NCBI RefSeq assembly: GCF_041431415.1
Contig: NZ_CP107845.1
Coordinates: 5,456,001 to 5,520,000 of the forward strand
From: Streptomyces sp. NBC_00513
GTDB taxonomy: Bacteria > Actinomycetota > Actinomycetes > Streptomycetales > Streptomycetaceae
Direction of reading: 5' to 3'
Length of the DNA stretch: 64,000 nucleotides
Shown here piece by piece: positions 18,626 through 27,857 of the stretch. Both the position numbers and the translations under genes were made by a program. How positions within the stretch are numbered: position 1 is the stretch's first letter; each line of letters starts with the position of its first letter. The notes beneath the pieces were generated by a model that did not search any database, was not told where the DNA came from, and saw only the letters and a program-made list of their open reading frames with translations.

Positions 18626-18859
18626 CTACAGATGGACCACCGGGCAGGTCAAGGTGCGGGTGATCCCCTCCACCTGCTGGACCTTGGCGACCACCATGCG
18701 GCCGAGATCGTCGACGGTGTCCGCCTGGGCGCGCACGATCACGTCGTACGGGCCCGTCACGTCCTCGGCCTGGATCACCCCCGGGATCTGGCCGATGGAC
18801 TCGGCGACGAACGACGCCTTGCCCACCTCGGTCTGAATGAGGATGTACGCCTGTACCAC
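18626..18859 (-). CDS. Stand-alone Lrp/AsnC ligand-binding (RAM) domain protein
   Basis: A 77-residue protein equal to the C-terminal RAM domain of Lrp/AsnC regulators, with no DNA-binding helix-turn-helix. The pattern AYILIQTEVGKASFVAESIG...GPYDVIVRAQADTVDDLG...VEGITRTLTCPVV is typical. Such proteins form dimers to decamers and may bind amino acids or modulate full-length Lrp partners. GTG at 18859 has GGAGG 4 bp upstream. It lies 23 bp after the DUF3515 gene's start on the same strand, so it is probably first in that transcript. Confidence 0.93.
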   Translation of the reverse strand: MVQAYILIQTEVGKASFVAESIGQIPGVIQAEDVTGPYDVIVRAQADTVDDLGRMVVAKVQQVEGITRTLTCPVVHL

Positions 18860-18900
18860 GGAACCTCCAGGGCGGCCACGAGGATCATTTCCCCTAACCT

Positions 18901-18936
18901 TCGGGTGGGCCCGGGGACATCGGGTGGGCCCGGGGA
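18901..18936. repeat. 17-bp direct repeat, two exact copies 2 bp apart
   Basis: tcgggtgggcccgggga occurs at 18901-18917 and again at 18920-18936, in the 245-bp gap between the divergent RAM-domain gene and thiL. Each copy contains the palindrome-like gggcccggg core. Confidence 0.85.
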
Positions 18937-19104
18937 AGAAGGGACGCCACGGTACCGCGTCGCCGAGCGTCACGGGGAGACCCGCGAGCCCGGCTCCGCG
19001 CACGGCGAGGCGCACGGAGAGCAGAAGTTGACGTATCTGTTGACGGTACCCAGAGCTGTGACGGCTCGCGACCGCAAGCGGACTGGGCAAGAAGGGGCAC
19101 AGCG

Positions 19105-20088
19105 ATGAAGGGCACTGTGGGCGAGCTGGGGGAGTTCGGGCTCATTCGAGAGCTCACCTCACGGCTCACCACCACCCCGGCGGTCCGGCTCGGACCCGGC
19201 GACGACGCCGCGGTGGTGTCGGCCCCCGACCGGCGGGTCGTGGCGAGCACGGACATCCTGCTGGAAGGCCGGCACTTCCGGCGCGACTGGTCGACGGCCT
19301 ACGACGTCGGCCGCAAGGCCGCCGCGCAGAACCTCGCCGACATCGCGGCGATGGGCGCGGTGCCGACCGCACTGCTCCTCGGCCTCGTCGTCCCGGCGGA
19401 ACTGCCGGTCACCTGGCCCACCGAGCTGATGGACGGCATCCGCGACGAATGCCAGGTCGCGGGCGCGGCCGTGGTCGGCGGAGACGTCGTACGGGGCGAC
19501 ACCATCACCGTCGCCATCACCGCCCTCGGGGACCTGCGCAACCACGAGCCCGTGCTGCGCTCCGGCGCCCAGCCCGGCGACGTGGTGGCCGTCACCGGCT
19601 GGCTGGGCTGGTCCGCGGCCGGTTTCGCGGTCCTCTCGCGCGGCTTCCGCTCCCCGCGGGCCTTCGTCGAGGCGCACCGGCGCCCGGAACCGCCGTACCA
19701 CGCGGGCCCCGCCGCCGCCGGACTCGGCGCCACCGCCATGACCGACGTCAGCGACGGCCTGGTCGCGGACCTCGGTCACATCGCCGAGGCCAGCAAGGTA
19801 CGAATCGACCTGCGCTCGGCGGCCGTCGACATCCCCAGCCAGATGCACGACATCGGCCAGGCCGTCGGCGTGGATCCGCTCCAGTGGGTGCTGACCGGGG
19901 GAGAGGACCACGCCATCGTGGCCACCTTCCCGCCCGACGTGAAACTGCCCGCCCGCTGGAAGGTCATCGGAGAGGTCCAGAACCGCTCCGCCGCCCCCCA
20001 GGTGACCGTGGACGGCGCACCCTGGACCAGCACCGGCGGCTGGGACCACTTCGGCGCCGACCCGGCCGCCGAGGAGCCCGCGCGATGA
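19105..20088 (+). CDS. thiL: Thiamine-monophosphate kinase
   Basis: A 327-residue ATP-dependent kinase that makes thiamine pyrophosphate from thiamine phosphate, the last step of the pathway. Signature [19 protein letters not shown] at the N-terminus, then [19 protein letters not shown], and [20 protein letters not shown]-terminal [18 protein letters not shown] and TGGEDHAI complete it. No TPP riboswitch features were seen upstream. Its stop overlaps thiD by 4 bp (ATGA). Confidence 0.97.
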   Translation: MKGTVGELGEFGLIRELTSRLTTTPAVRLGPGDDAAVVSAPDRRVVASTDILLEGRHFRRDWSTAYDVGRKAAAQNLADIAAMGAVPTALLLGLVVPAELPVTWPTELMDGIRDECQVAGAAVVGGDVVRGDTITVAITALGDLRNHEPVLRSGAQPGDVVAVTGWLGWSAAGFAVLSRGFRSPRAFVEAHRRPEPPYHAGPAAAGLGATAMTDVSDGLVADLGHIAEASKVRIDLRSAAVDIPSQMHDIGQAVGVDPLQWVLTGGEDHAIVATFPPDVKLPARWKVIGEVQNRSAAPQVTVDGAPWTSTGGWDHFGADPAAEEPAR

Positions 20089-20885
20089 ACCGTCCGCCGC
20101 TGTGCCTGACCGTCGCCGGATCGGACTCCGGCGGCGGCGCGGGCATCCAGGCCGACCTCAAGACGATGCTGGCGCTCGGCGTGCACGGGATGAGCGTGGT
20201 GACCGCCGTGACGGCCCAGAACTCGCTCGGCGTGCACGGGGCCTGGGAACTGCCCGCGGAGGCCGTCACGGCCCAGTACCGGGCCGTGGTGGACGACATC
20301 GGCGTCCAGGCCGTCAAGACCGGGATGCTGTCCTCCGCGTCGCTGGTGGAGACGGTCGCCGAACTGTTGGCCGGCACCCCGGCCCCGGCGGTCGTGGACC
20401 CCGTCGGGGTCTCCAAGCACGGGGACGCGCTGCTCGCCGACTCGGCGCTGGACGCCGTACGCGAGGAACTCCTGCCGCGGGCCACCGTGGCCACCCCCAA
20501 CCTCGACGAGGTGACCCGACTCACCGGCCTGGTGGTGGAGACGGAGGACGACATGCGGCGGGCGGCCGACGCGATCCTCGGTCACGGTCCCCGGTGGGCG
20601 CTGATCAAGGGCGGACACCTGCGGACCCACGGCGACCAGGCCGTGGACCTGCTCACCGACGGCGCCGACGAGCGGTGGCTGCGCGCACCCCGGCACGACA
20701 ACCGGCACACCCACGGCACGGGCTGCACCCTCGCGAGCGCGATCGCGGCGGGCCTCGCCAAGGGACTCGACGTCCCCGAGGCCGTCACCGCGGCCAAGGA
20801 GTACGTCACCGGGGCCATCGCCGCCGGCTTCGCGCTCGGCGGCGGCATCGGCCCCGTGGACCACGCCTGGCGTTGGCGGGCCTGA
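20085..20885 (+). CDS. thiD: Hydroxymethylpyrimidine/phosphomethylpyrimidine kinase
   Basis: A 266-residue ribokinase-fold enzyme that phosphorylates HMP and HMP-P in thiamine synthesis. The N-terminal [19 protein letters not shown] and the C-terminal anion-hole [20 protein letters not shown] are diagnostic. Co-translated with thiL. A strong hairpin follows. Confidence 0.97.
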   Translation: MNRPPLCLTVAGSDSGGGAGIQADLKTMLALGVHGMSVVTAVTAQNSLGVHGAWELPAEAVTAQYRAVVDDIGVQAVKTGMLSSASLVETVAELLAGTPAPAVVDPVGVSKHGDALLADSALDAVREELLPRATVATPNLDEVTRLTGLVVETEDDMRRAADAILGHGPRWALIKGGHLRTHGDQAVDLLTDGADERWLRAPRHDNRHTHGTGCTLASAIAAGLAKGLDVPEAVTAAKEYVTGAIAAGFALGGGIGPVDHAWRWRA

Positions 20886-20892
20886 ACGCGCG

Positions 20893-20934
20893 AAGAGCTC
20901 CCGGGAACCCGTCGAGGGTTCCCGGGAGCTCTTT
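20893..20934 (+). terminator. Terminator after thiLD
   Basis: A perfect 18-bp stem (20893-20910 with 20916-20933), loop gtcga, short T run ctttcg. Confidence 0.92.
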
Positions 20935-20974
20935 CGCGCTCGCTCGGGCAGGGCCCGCGCTCGCTTCAGGCAAG

Positions 20975-21007
20975 GCAAAAGGCCGGCCCACCAGGTGGGC
21001 CGGCCTT
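20975..21007 (-). terminator. Terminator of rpmB
   Basis: A 14-bp perfect palindrome (20979-20992 with 20994-21007). Read on the minus strand it is followed by ttttgcc, so it ends rpmB transcription 40 bp after the stop. Confidence 0.85.
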
Positions 21008-21045
21008 CTTGGCAACCGGAAAGGGCTGCGCTACGACGTGAGGCG

Positions 21046-21231
21046 TCAGCGCGAGACCTTGCCGGCCTTGATGCACGAGGTGCAGGCGTTGAGGCGCTTC
21101 GGCGTCCCATTGACCACGGCACGGACGCGCTGGATGTTCGGGTTCCAGCGACGCGAGGTGCGGCGGTGCGAGTGGGAGATGCTGTTGCCGAAGCTCGGCC
21201 CCTTGGCGCAAACGTCGCAGTTGGCAGCCAC
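21046..21231 (-). CDS. rpmB: 50S ribosomal protein L28, zinc (C+) form
   Basis: A 61-residue L28. Two Cys pairs (NCDVCAKG at residues 4-11 and ACTSCIKAG near the end) make a zinc-binding C+ form. Streptomyces usually has a second, zinc-free paralogue under Zur control for zinc starvation; this housekeeping copy lies alone, divergent from the FakA-like gene. The basic middle [18 protein letters not shown] contacts rRNA. Confidence 0.97.
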   Translation of the reverse strand: MAANCDVCAKGPSFGNSISHSHRRTSRRWNPNIQRVRAVVNGTPKRLNACTSCIKAGKVSR

Positions 21232-21472
21232 AGGTCACTCCAAAGACTTCAGATGCACTTACAGTGAATCCGGCGCACCGGAATCAGAGATCCGAAGTGG
21301 TTTGCCGGGGGAATGGCCCGACTCTCATCGGGCAACCGGAGCAGCATACAACGTCTGCGCCGGTCCAAGAAAACTACCATGGCGCCCGCCGACCACGCCC
21401 CACGGTCCCGAGGCGCCGGCCACCCTTGGTTACCCTGCGGTGAACCCCGGCCCGCACAAGGAGGAACGCCCG

Positions 21473-23140
21473 GTGCCTTACGAGCCTCAGCCGCACACCC
21501 TCGACGCCGAAGCGGTGCGCACCTGGAGCTCGCTCGCCCTGGCCGCCCTGGGCCGGGCCCGCGAGGACATCGACGCGATCAACGTCTATCCCGTCGCCGA
21601 CGCGGACACCGGCACCAACCTCTACCTGACCGCCGAATCGGCCGCCCGCGAGCTGGCGGCCGCCTTCGCGTCGGCCTCCGCGGACGTGACCGACACCACG
21701 CCGCCCGAGCCCGCCCGCCTCTCCCTGCCCGAGGCCGTACGGGCCTACGCGCACGGCGCCCTGACAGGCGCCCGGGGCAACTCCGGGACGATCCTCGCCC
21801 AACTCCTCCGCGGCGTCGCCGACGTGCTCGGCGCCGAACCCGAGGGACGCGACCCCGGCCCGCTCCTCGCGCAGGCCCTCACCCGGGCCGCCGAGGAGGC
21901 GTACCAGGCCGTCGCGCACCCCGTCGAGGGGACCATGCTCACCGTCGCCGCGGCCGCGGCCAAAGCCGGCCACGCCGCCGAGGCCGCCGCCGGCACCGCC
22001 GCCGACGTGGCCCGCGCCGCCTACGACGGAGCCCGCGCGGCCCTCGCCGAGACCCCGGGGCAGCTCGCCGCGCTGGGCCGGGCCGGGGTGGTCGACGCCG
22101 GGGGCTGCGGACTGGTCGCCGTGCTCGGCGCCCTCTGGCAGGCGCTGTCCGGCCGGGAACCCGCCGCCGAACCGATCCGCGGCCGGGCCGTGCCCGTACC
22201 CCGATCGCCGGAGCCGTGCGCCGAGGAGCACGGTGGGCCCGCGTACGAGGTGATCTACCTGCTGGAAGCCGGCGAGCCGGCCGTCGGGGAACTGCGCGCC
22301 CGCCTCGACGGGCTCGGCGACTCCCTCGTGGTGGTCGGCGGCGACGGGCTCTGGAACGTCCACGTCCACGTCGACGACCCGGGCGCCGCCGTCGAGGCCG
22401 GCGTCGTCGCCGGACGCCCCTACCGGATCCGGATCACCCACTTCGGCGACGAACGACGCCGGGCCGTCGCCCCGCGCGCCCAGCGGGCCGCGGTCGCCGT
22501 CGTACCGGGCGAGGGACTGGCCGGACTGTGCGGGGAGGCGGGCGCGACCACCGTGCTCGCCCGCCCCGACGCACCCCCGGCACCCGCCGACCTGGTCGAC
22601 GCCATCCGCCGGGCCCACGCCCGCGAGGTGGTGCTGCTGCCCAACGACTCCGAGTGGCGGGCCGCCGCCTCGGCCGCGGCGGAACAGGCCCGCGCCGACG
22701 GTGTGCGGGTCGCCGTGATCCCCACCCGCTCGGCGGTCCAGGGCCTGGCCGCACTCGCCGTGCACGATCCGGACGCCAGCTTCGACGAGGACGTCGTCGC
22801 CATGACCGCGGCGGCCGGAGCCACCCGCTACGGGGAACTCGCCGTCGCGGAACGGCAGTCCTTCACCTCCGCCGGCATCTGCCAGGCCGGGGACGTCCTC
22901 GGACTCATCGACGGCGACGTCGCCGTCATCGGCCCCGGCCTGCCGGAGACCGCCGAGGCCGTCCTGGACCGCATGCTCGGCTCCGGCGGCGAACTCGTCA
23001 CCCTGGTGCTCGGGGAGGACGTCCCGGACGCCCTCGCCGCCCGCCTGGAGGCCTACGTACAACACGGCCACCTGGCCGTCGACACGGTCACCTACCGGGG
23101 CGGACGGTACTCGGCGCCGCTCCTCATCGGGGTCGAATAG
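21473..23140 (+). CDS. DhaL/DegV-type (FakA-like) kinase
   Basis: A 555-residue protein of the YloV/FakA group. The N-terminal DhaL domain (about 10-205) has the nucleotide/Mg motif NVYPVADADTGTNLYLT, the loop GARGNSGTILAQ and EGTMLTVAAAA. The C-terminal half resembles the DegV-like partner-binding part (VVVGGDGLWNVHVHVDDPGA; ELVTLVLGED). FakA proteins phosphorylate fatty acids held by FakB proteins, which are not encoded nearby. GTG at 21473 has AAGGAGG 6 bp upstream. recG follows after 37 bp, as in many Gram-positives. Confidence 0.9.
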   Translation: MPYEPQPHTLDAEAVRTWSSLALAALGRAREDIDAINVYPVADADTGTNLYLTAESAARELAAAFASASADVTDTTPPEPARLSLPEAVRAYAHGALTGARGNSGTILAQLLRGVADVLGAEPEGRDPGPLLAQALTRAAEEAYQAVAHPVEGTMLTVAAAAAKAGHAAEAAAGTAADVARAAYDGARAALAETPGQLAALGRAGVVDAGGCGLVAVLGALWQALSGREPAAEPIRGRAVPVPRSPEPCAEEHGGPAYEVIYLLEAGEPAVGELRARLDGLGDSLVVVGGDGLWNVHVHVDDPGAAVEAGVVAGRPYRIRITHFGDERRRAVAPRAQRAAVAVVPGEGLAGLCGEAGATTVLARPDAPPAPADLVDAIRRAHAREVVLLPNDSEWRAAASAAAEQARADGVRVAVIPTRSAVQGLAALAVHDPDASFDEDVVAMTAAAGATRYGELAVAERQSFTSAGICQAGDVLGLIDGDVAVIGPGLPETAEAVLDRMLGSGGELVTLVLGEDVPDALAARLEAYVQHGHLAVDTVTYRGGRYSAPLLIGVE

Positions 23141-23177
23141 GGGTCGAAGGGCGGGCTTGTCGGCGCCATGGTGTGCA

Positions 23178-25388
23178 ATGGAACACGTGCCCGCGCTCGA
23201 CGAAGACCTCAAGAAGACCCTCGGCCCCGCCACCGCCAAGGTGCTGGCCGAGCACCTCGGGCTGCACACGGCCCTGGACCTGCTGCACCACTACCCCCGG
23301 CGGTACGCCGAGCGCGGCGAGCTGACCTCCCTCGCGGACCTCGGCGACCAGCTCGACGAGCACGTCACGGTCGTCGCGCAGGTCGCCGACGCGCGACTGC
23401 TGACCTACCAGGGCGGTCGGGGCGGCGGGAAACGCCTCGAAGTCACCATCACGGACGGCAGCGGCCGGCTCCAGTTGGTCTTCTTCGGTTCCGGCGTCCA
23501 CAAGCCGCACAAGGACCTGCTGCCCGGCAGCCGCGCGATGTTCGCGGGCAAGGTCTCCCGGTTCAACCACAAACTCCAGCTCGCCCACCCCGCCTACGAG
23601 CCGCTCGGCAAGGACACGGACGACACCGGCGGCGCGGACGCCGCGGCCGCCTTCGCCGGCCGACTCATCCCGATCTACCCGGCGTGCAAGCAAATGGAGT
23701 CCTGGAAGATCGCCAAATGCGTGGACGCGGTGCTGCCCGGCGTCCGCGAGGCCGTCGACCCGCTCCCCGCCGCCCTGCGCGAGGGCCGCGGCCTGGTCCC
23801 GCTCACCGAGGCCCTGCTGAAGGTCCACCGCCCCACCACCAAGGCCGACGTGGAGGACGCCCGCCAACGCCTCAAGTGGGACGAGGCGTTCGTCCTCCAG
23901 GTGGCCCTCGCCCGCCGCCGGCACGCCGACTCCCAACTCCCGGCCGTCCCGCGCCGGCCCCGCCCGGGCGGACTCCTCGACGCCTTCGACGCGAAGCTGC
24001 CCTTCACCCTCACCGAGGGCCAGCGGACCGTCTCCAAGGAGATCTTCGACGACCTCGCCACCGACCACCCCATGCACCGCCTGCTCCAGGGCGAGGTCGG
24101 CAGCGGCAAGACGATGGTCGCGCTGCGGGCCATGCTCGCCGTCGTCGACGCGGGCGGACAGGCCGCGATGCTCGCGCCCACCGAGGTGCTCGCCCAACAG
24201 CACCACCGCTCCATCACCGAGATGATGGGCGAACTCGCCGAGGGCGGCCTGCTGGGCGGATCCGACGAGGGCACCAAGGTCACGCTGCTCACCGGCTCGA
24301 TGGGGGTGCCGGCCAGGCGCCGGGCGCTGCTGGACCTGGTGACCGGCGAGGCCGGCATCGTCATCGGCACCCACGCCCTGATCGAAGACAAGGTGCAGTT
24401 CCACGACCTCGGCCTGGTCGTCGTCGACGAACAGCACCGCTTCGGCGTCGAACAGCGCGACGCGCTGCGCTCGAAGGGCAAACAGCCCCCGCACCTGCTG
24501 GTGATGACCGCGACCCCGATCCCGCGCACGGTCGCGATGACGGTCTTCGGCGATCTGGAGACCTCCGTACTGGACCAGCTGCCCGCCGGCCGCTCACCCA
24601 TCGCCACCCACGTGGTGCCCGCCAAGGACAAGCCGCACTTCCTCGCGCGCGCCTGGGAACGGGTACGGGAGGAAGTCGAGAACGGCCACCAGGCCTACGT
24701 CGTCTGTCCGCGCATCGGCGACGGCGAGGACGAGCCCAAGAAGAAGAAGGCCGCCGAGGAGGACGGCGACAAGCGACCCCCGCTGGCCGTCATGGAGATC
24801 GCCGACCAGCTCTCCCGGGGCCCGCTCGCCGGGCTGAGCGTCGAGGTGCTCCACGGACGCATGGACCCCGCGGACAAGGACGCCGTCATGCGCCGCTTCG
24901 CCGCCGGCGAGGTCAAGGTGCTGGTCGCCACCACCGTCATCGAGGTCGGGGTGAACGTCCCCAACTCCACGGTCATGGTGATCATGGACGCGGACCGGTT
25001 CGGGGTGTCCCAACTCCACCAGTTGCGCGGCCGCGTCGGCCGCGGCTCGGCACCCGGGCTGTGCCTGCTGGTCAGCGAGATGCACGAGGCGAGCCCCGCC
25101 CGCGCCCGGCTCGCGGCCGTCGCCGCCACCCTCGACGGCTTCGAACTCTCCCGGATCGACCTGGAGCAGCGGCGCGAGGGCGACGTGCTGGGGCAGGCCC
25201 AGTCCGGGGTCCGCTCCTCGCTGCGCATGCTCGCCGTCATCGAGGACGAGGAGGTCATCGCCCAGGCCCGCGAGGAGGCCACCCGCGTGGTCGCCGAGGA
25301 CCCCGAGCTGGCGCACCTGCCCGGCCTGCGGACCGCCCTGGACGCGCTGCTGGACACCGAGCGCGAGCAGTACCTGGAGAAGGGCTGA
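23178..25388 (+). CDS. recG: ATP-dependent DNA helicase RecG
   Basis: A 736-residue branch-migrating helicase that remodels stalled forks. The N-terminal wedge/OB region is RLEVTITDGSGRLQLVFFGS. Helicase motif I is GEVGSGKTMVAL, Ia APTEVLAQQHH, motif II DEQHRFGVEQR, III TATPIPRT and VI QLRGRVGRGS. The hydrophilic stretch EDEPKKKKAAEEDGDKRPP is a lineage-specific insert. I use the ATG at 23178; a GTG at 23187 is also possible. rsmD follows after 61 bp. Confidence 0.97.
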   Translation: MEHVPALDEDLKKTLGPATAKVLAEHLGLHTALDLLHHYPRRYAERGELTSLADLGDQLDEHVTVVAQVADARLLTYQGGRGGGKRLEVTITDGSGRLQLVFFGSGVHKPHKDLLPGSRAMFAGKVSRFNHKLQLAHPAYEPLGKDTDDTGGADAAAAFAGRLIPIYPACKQMESWKIAKCVDAVLPGVREAVDPLPAALREGRGLVPLTEALLKVHRPTTKADVEDARQRLKWDEAFVLQVALARRRHADSQLPAVPRRPRPGGLLDAFDAKLPFTLTEGQRTVSKEIFDDLATDHPMHRLLQGEVGSGKTMVALRAMLAVVDAGGQAAMLAPTEVLAQQHHRSITEMMGELAEGGLLGGSDEGTKVTLLTGSMGVPARRRALLDLVTGEAGIVIGTHALIEDKVQFHDLGLVVVDEQHRFGVEQRDALRSKGKQPPHLLVMTATPIPRTVAMTVFGDLETSVLDQLPAGRSPIATHVVPAKDKPHFLARAWERVREEVENGHQAYVVCPRIGDGEDEPKKKKAAEEDGDKRPPLAVMEIADQLSRGPLAGLSVEVLHGRMDPADKDAVMRRFAAGEVKVLVATTVIEVGVNVPNSTVMVIMDADRFGVSQLHQLRGRVGRGSAPGLCLLVSEMHEASPARARLAAVAATLDGFELSRIDLEQRREGDVLGQAQSGVRSSLRMLAVIEDEEVIAQAREEATRVVAEDPELAHLPGLRTALDALLDTEREQYLEKG

Positions 25389-25449
25389 GGACGACGACCT
25401 ATCGTTGAACCGCTGAACGTTTCTCCGTCTCCCCACCGAAGGACCCCAG

Positions 25450-26028
25450 ATGACCCGCGTGATCGCCGGCAGCGCCGGCGGGCGACGGCTGACCGTGCCG
25501 CCCGGCACCGGCACCCGCCCGACCTCGGACCGGATGCGCGAAGGGCTCTTCTCCACCTGGGAGTCCCTGCACGGCGTCGAGGGCGCCCGCGTGCTCGACC
25601 TCTACGCGGGTTCCGGCGCGGTGGGGCTGGAGGCCCTCTCCCGCGGCGCCGAACGGGCCCTGCTGGTCGAGCCCGACGCGAAGGCCGCCAAGGCGATCAA
25701 GGACAACATCACGTCGGTGGGCCTGCCCGGCGCCGAATTCCGGTCGGGCCGGGCCGAACAGGTCGTGGCGGTCCCGCTCCACGAGGACCCGTACGACATC
25801 GTCTTCCTGGACCCGCCGTACGTCGTGGACCACGAGGAACTCCGGGAGATCCTCCTCACACTCCGGTCCAATGGCTGGCTCACGGAGGACGCACTGGTCA
25901 CCGTGGAACGCAGCACCAGGAGCGGTGCCTTCCCGTGGCCCGACGGCTTCGAGCCGCTCCGGTCACGGAAGTACGGCGAAGGGACCCTCTGGTACGGTCG
26001 CGCCGCCTTCACCAGCGAAAACTCATGA
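25450..26028 (+). CDS. rsmD: 16S rRNA (guanine966-N2)-methyltransferase
   Basis: A 192-residue SAM-dependent methyltransferase. The SAM-binding motif is VLDLYAGSGAVGLEALSRG, the catalytic motif IV is FLDPPYVVD, and the N-terminal RVIAGSAGGRRL is typical. It is the usual partner of coaD, whose start lies 29 bp after the rsmD stop. Confidence 0.96.
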   Translation: MTRVIAGSAGGRRLTVPPGTGTRPTSDRMREGLFSTWESLHGVEGARVLDLYAGSGAVGLEALSRGAERALLVEPDAKAAKAIKDNITSVGLPGAEFRSGRAEQVVAVPLHEDPYDIVFLDPPYVVDHEELREILLTLRSNGWLTEDALVTVERSTRSGAFPWPDGFEPLRSRKYGEGTLWYGRAAFTSENS

Positions 26029-26057
26029 TGCCCGCACCGGGGAGCGAGGGAATTCAG

Positions 26058-26537
26058 TTGCGCCGCGCCGTCTGTCCGGGGTCGTTCGACCCCATCACCA
26101 ACGGACACCTCGACATCATCGGCCGGGCCTCCCGGCTCTACGACGTGGTCCACGTCGCCGTGATGATCAACCAGTCCAAGCAGGGGTTGTTCACCGTCGA
26201 GGAGCGGATCGAGCTGATCCGGGAGGCGACGGCCGACTACGGGAACGTGGAGGTCGAGTCCTTCCACGGACTGCTGGTCGACTTCTGCAAGCAGCGGGAC
26301 ATCCCGGCCATCGTCAAGGGCCTGCGCGCCGTCAGCGACTTCGACTACGAGCTGCAGATGGCCCAGATGAACATGGGACTGTCGGGCGTCGAAACGCTGT
26401 TCGTGCCGACCAACCCCACCTACAGCTTCCTGTCGTCCTCCCTGGTCAAGGAGGTCGCCACCTGGGGCGGCGACGTGGCCCACCTGCTGCCGGCGCACGT
26501 GCACGCCGCCCTGCTGGAGCGACTGCGCGACCGCTGA
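26058..26537 (+). CDS. coaD: Phosphopantetheine adenylyltransferase
   Basis: A 159-residue enzyme for the penultimate step of coenzyme A synthesis. The nucleotidyltransferase motif T/HxGH is in CPGSFDPITNGHLDII. KGLRAVSDFDYELQMAQMN and the ISSS-type YSFLSSSLVKEVA complete the site. I chose TTG at 26058 because GAGGG lies 7 bp before it and the family starts at this point; an ATG at 26025 would add 11 residues. Confidence 0.96.
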   Translation: MRRAVCPGSFDPITNGHLDIIGRASRLYDVVHVAVMINQSKQGLFTVEERIELIREATADYGNVEVESFHGLLVDFCKQRDIPAIVKGLRAVSDFDYELQMAQMNMGLSGVETLFVPTNPTYSFLSSSLVKEVATWGGDVAHLLPAHVHAALLERLRDR

Positions 26538-26639
26538 CGGGTCGTTGTCGCCCCGGTCCCGCCCGGGCCCGTACCCCGGGGCCTTACAGTCGTCGGGTCC
26601 GACTCGGGAACCGCCCGAGGCCGAGAGAGTGCGAGCCCC

Positions 26640-27725
26640 ATGGACGTGCAGAAGAAGCTCGACGAGATCGTCGCGGCCGTCGGCGGCGCCCGGTCCATGC
26701 CCATGTCCTCCTCGTGCGTGATCAATCGCGCGGAGCTGCTCGCGCAGCTCGAAGAGGTGCGCGAGGCCCTGCCCGGGTCGCTCGAACAGGCGCGGGAGCT
26801 CATCGGCGGCCGGGAGCAGATGGTCGAGGAGGCCCGCCGGGAGGCGGACCGGATCATCGAGTCGGCGCACGCCCAACGGGGCTCCCTCATCTCCGACACG
26901 GAGGTCGCGCGCCGCTCGCAGGCCGAGGCGGACCGGATCCTCGCGGACGCCCGCCGGGAGGCCGAGGAGATCCGGGCCGAGGCGGACGACTACGTCGACA
27001 GCAAGCTCGCCAACTTCGAGGTCGTGCTCAGCAAGACCATCGGCTCGGTGGACCGCGGCCGGGAGAAGCTGCTGGGACGCGGCCCGGGCCCGGCCGACGG
27101 CTACGAGGACCCCGCGGACCACGACGCCCCCGAGCCCAGCCCGGATCCGCAGGTCCGGCGCGAGCAGGCCGACGCGTACGTGGACACCAAGCTGGCGACC
27201 TTCGAGGCGGTGCTGTCCAAGACCCTGGAGGCGGTGGGGCGCGGCCGCCAGAAGCTGCTGGGGCGCGCGCCCGCGGACGACCTCGGTGCGCACATGGCGG
27301 CCCAGGACGCGGCGGGCCTCCAGCAGGGCCGCTCGTCGAGCGACGCGGACTTCCTGGCCGGTCTGGCCGAGCCGGCGGCCCCGGTGATCCCGGCCCAGGT
27401 CCAGGCGCCGGCGCCGCAGGAGCCCGTGTACGACGGCTACTCCTACCAGCAGCCGGCGGCCCACCAGCAGGACGCGTACGCCGCGTACCAGGATCCGTAC
27501 GGCTACCAGCAGCAGCCCGATCCCTACGCCGGTTCCTACCAGCAGCAGCCGGACCCGTACGGGGCCTATCAGCAGCAGGTCCCGTCCTATCAGGACCAGC
27601 AGCACCAGGGCGGGCAACAGCACGAACAGCAGGTGCCCCGGCAGCCCGCGCTCGACGAGACCAGCTTCTTCGACACGAGCATGATCGACCTGAACCAGCT
27701 GCGACAGTACGAGCAGGGTCGCTAG
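26640..27725 (+). CDS. Coiled-coil protein with ATP-synthase-B/DivIVA-like helix and internal duplication
   Basis: A 361-residue protein often labelled ATP synthase F0 subunit B-like or cell division initiation protein. Residues 1-110 are a long helical region (EEARREADRIIESAHAQRGS; EADRILADARREAEEIRAEA). A 32-residue block, from DDYVDSKLANFEVVLSKT at about 117, is repeated as DAYVDTKLATFEAVLSKT at about 178; 23 of 32 positions match. The rest is a Gln/Tyr/Pro-rich tail (from about 250). There is no membrane helix, so it is not a true F0-b subunit. Function unknown; a scaffold at the membrane or division site is plausible. Confidence 0.85.
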   Translation: MDVQKKLDEIVAAVGGARSMPMSSSCVINRAELLAQLEEVREALPGSLEQARELIGGREQMVEEARREADRIIESAHAQRGSLISDTEVARRSQAEADRILADARREAEEIRAEADDYVDSKLANFEVVLSKTIGSVDRGREKLLGRGPGPADGYEDPADHDAPEPSPDPQVRREQADAYVDTKLATFEAVLSKTLEAVGRGRQKLLGRAPADDLGAHMAAQDAAGLQQGRSSSDADFLAGLAEPAAPVIPAQVQAPAPQEPVYDGYSYQQPAAHQQDAYAAYQDPYGYQQQPDPYAGSYQQQPDPYGAYQQQVPSYQDQQHQGGQQHEQQVPRQPALDETSFFDTSMIDLNQLRQYEQGR

Positions 27726-27857
27726 AGGTGCTCGGGTCGCTCTCGGGGCCGGATTGGGCTCAGAGCGAGGCGGCGGGTATCCTGGCTCTTCGGTCGCGCG
27801 TATGCACCGCGATCCATGCTGCCCGTGAGCGGCAGAAACTTTGATCTTCAGCGATCT

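Noticed and set aside
19000..19104. TPP riboswitch before thiL
   Set aside because: The conserved thi-box sequence and pairing were not visible in the short leader.
26640..27725. Annotation as ATP synthase F0 subunit b
   Set aside because: No membrane helix and no atp genes nearby; only the generic helix resembles subunit b.
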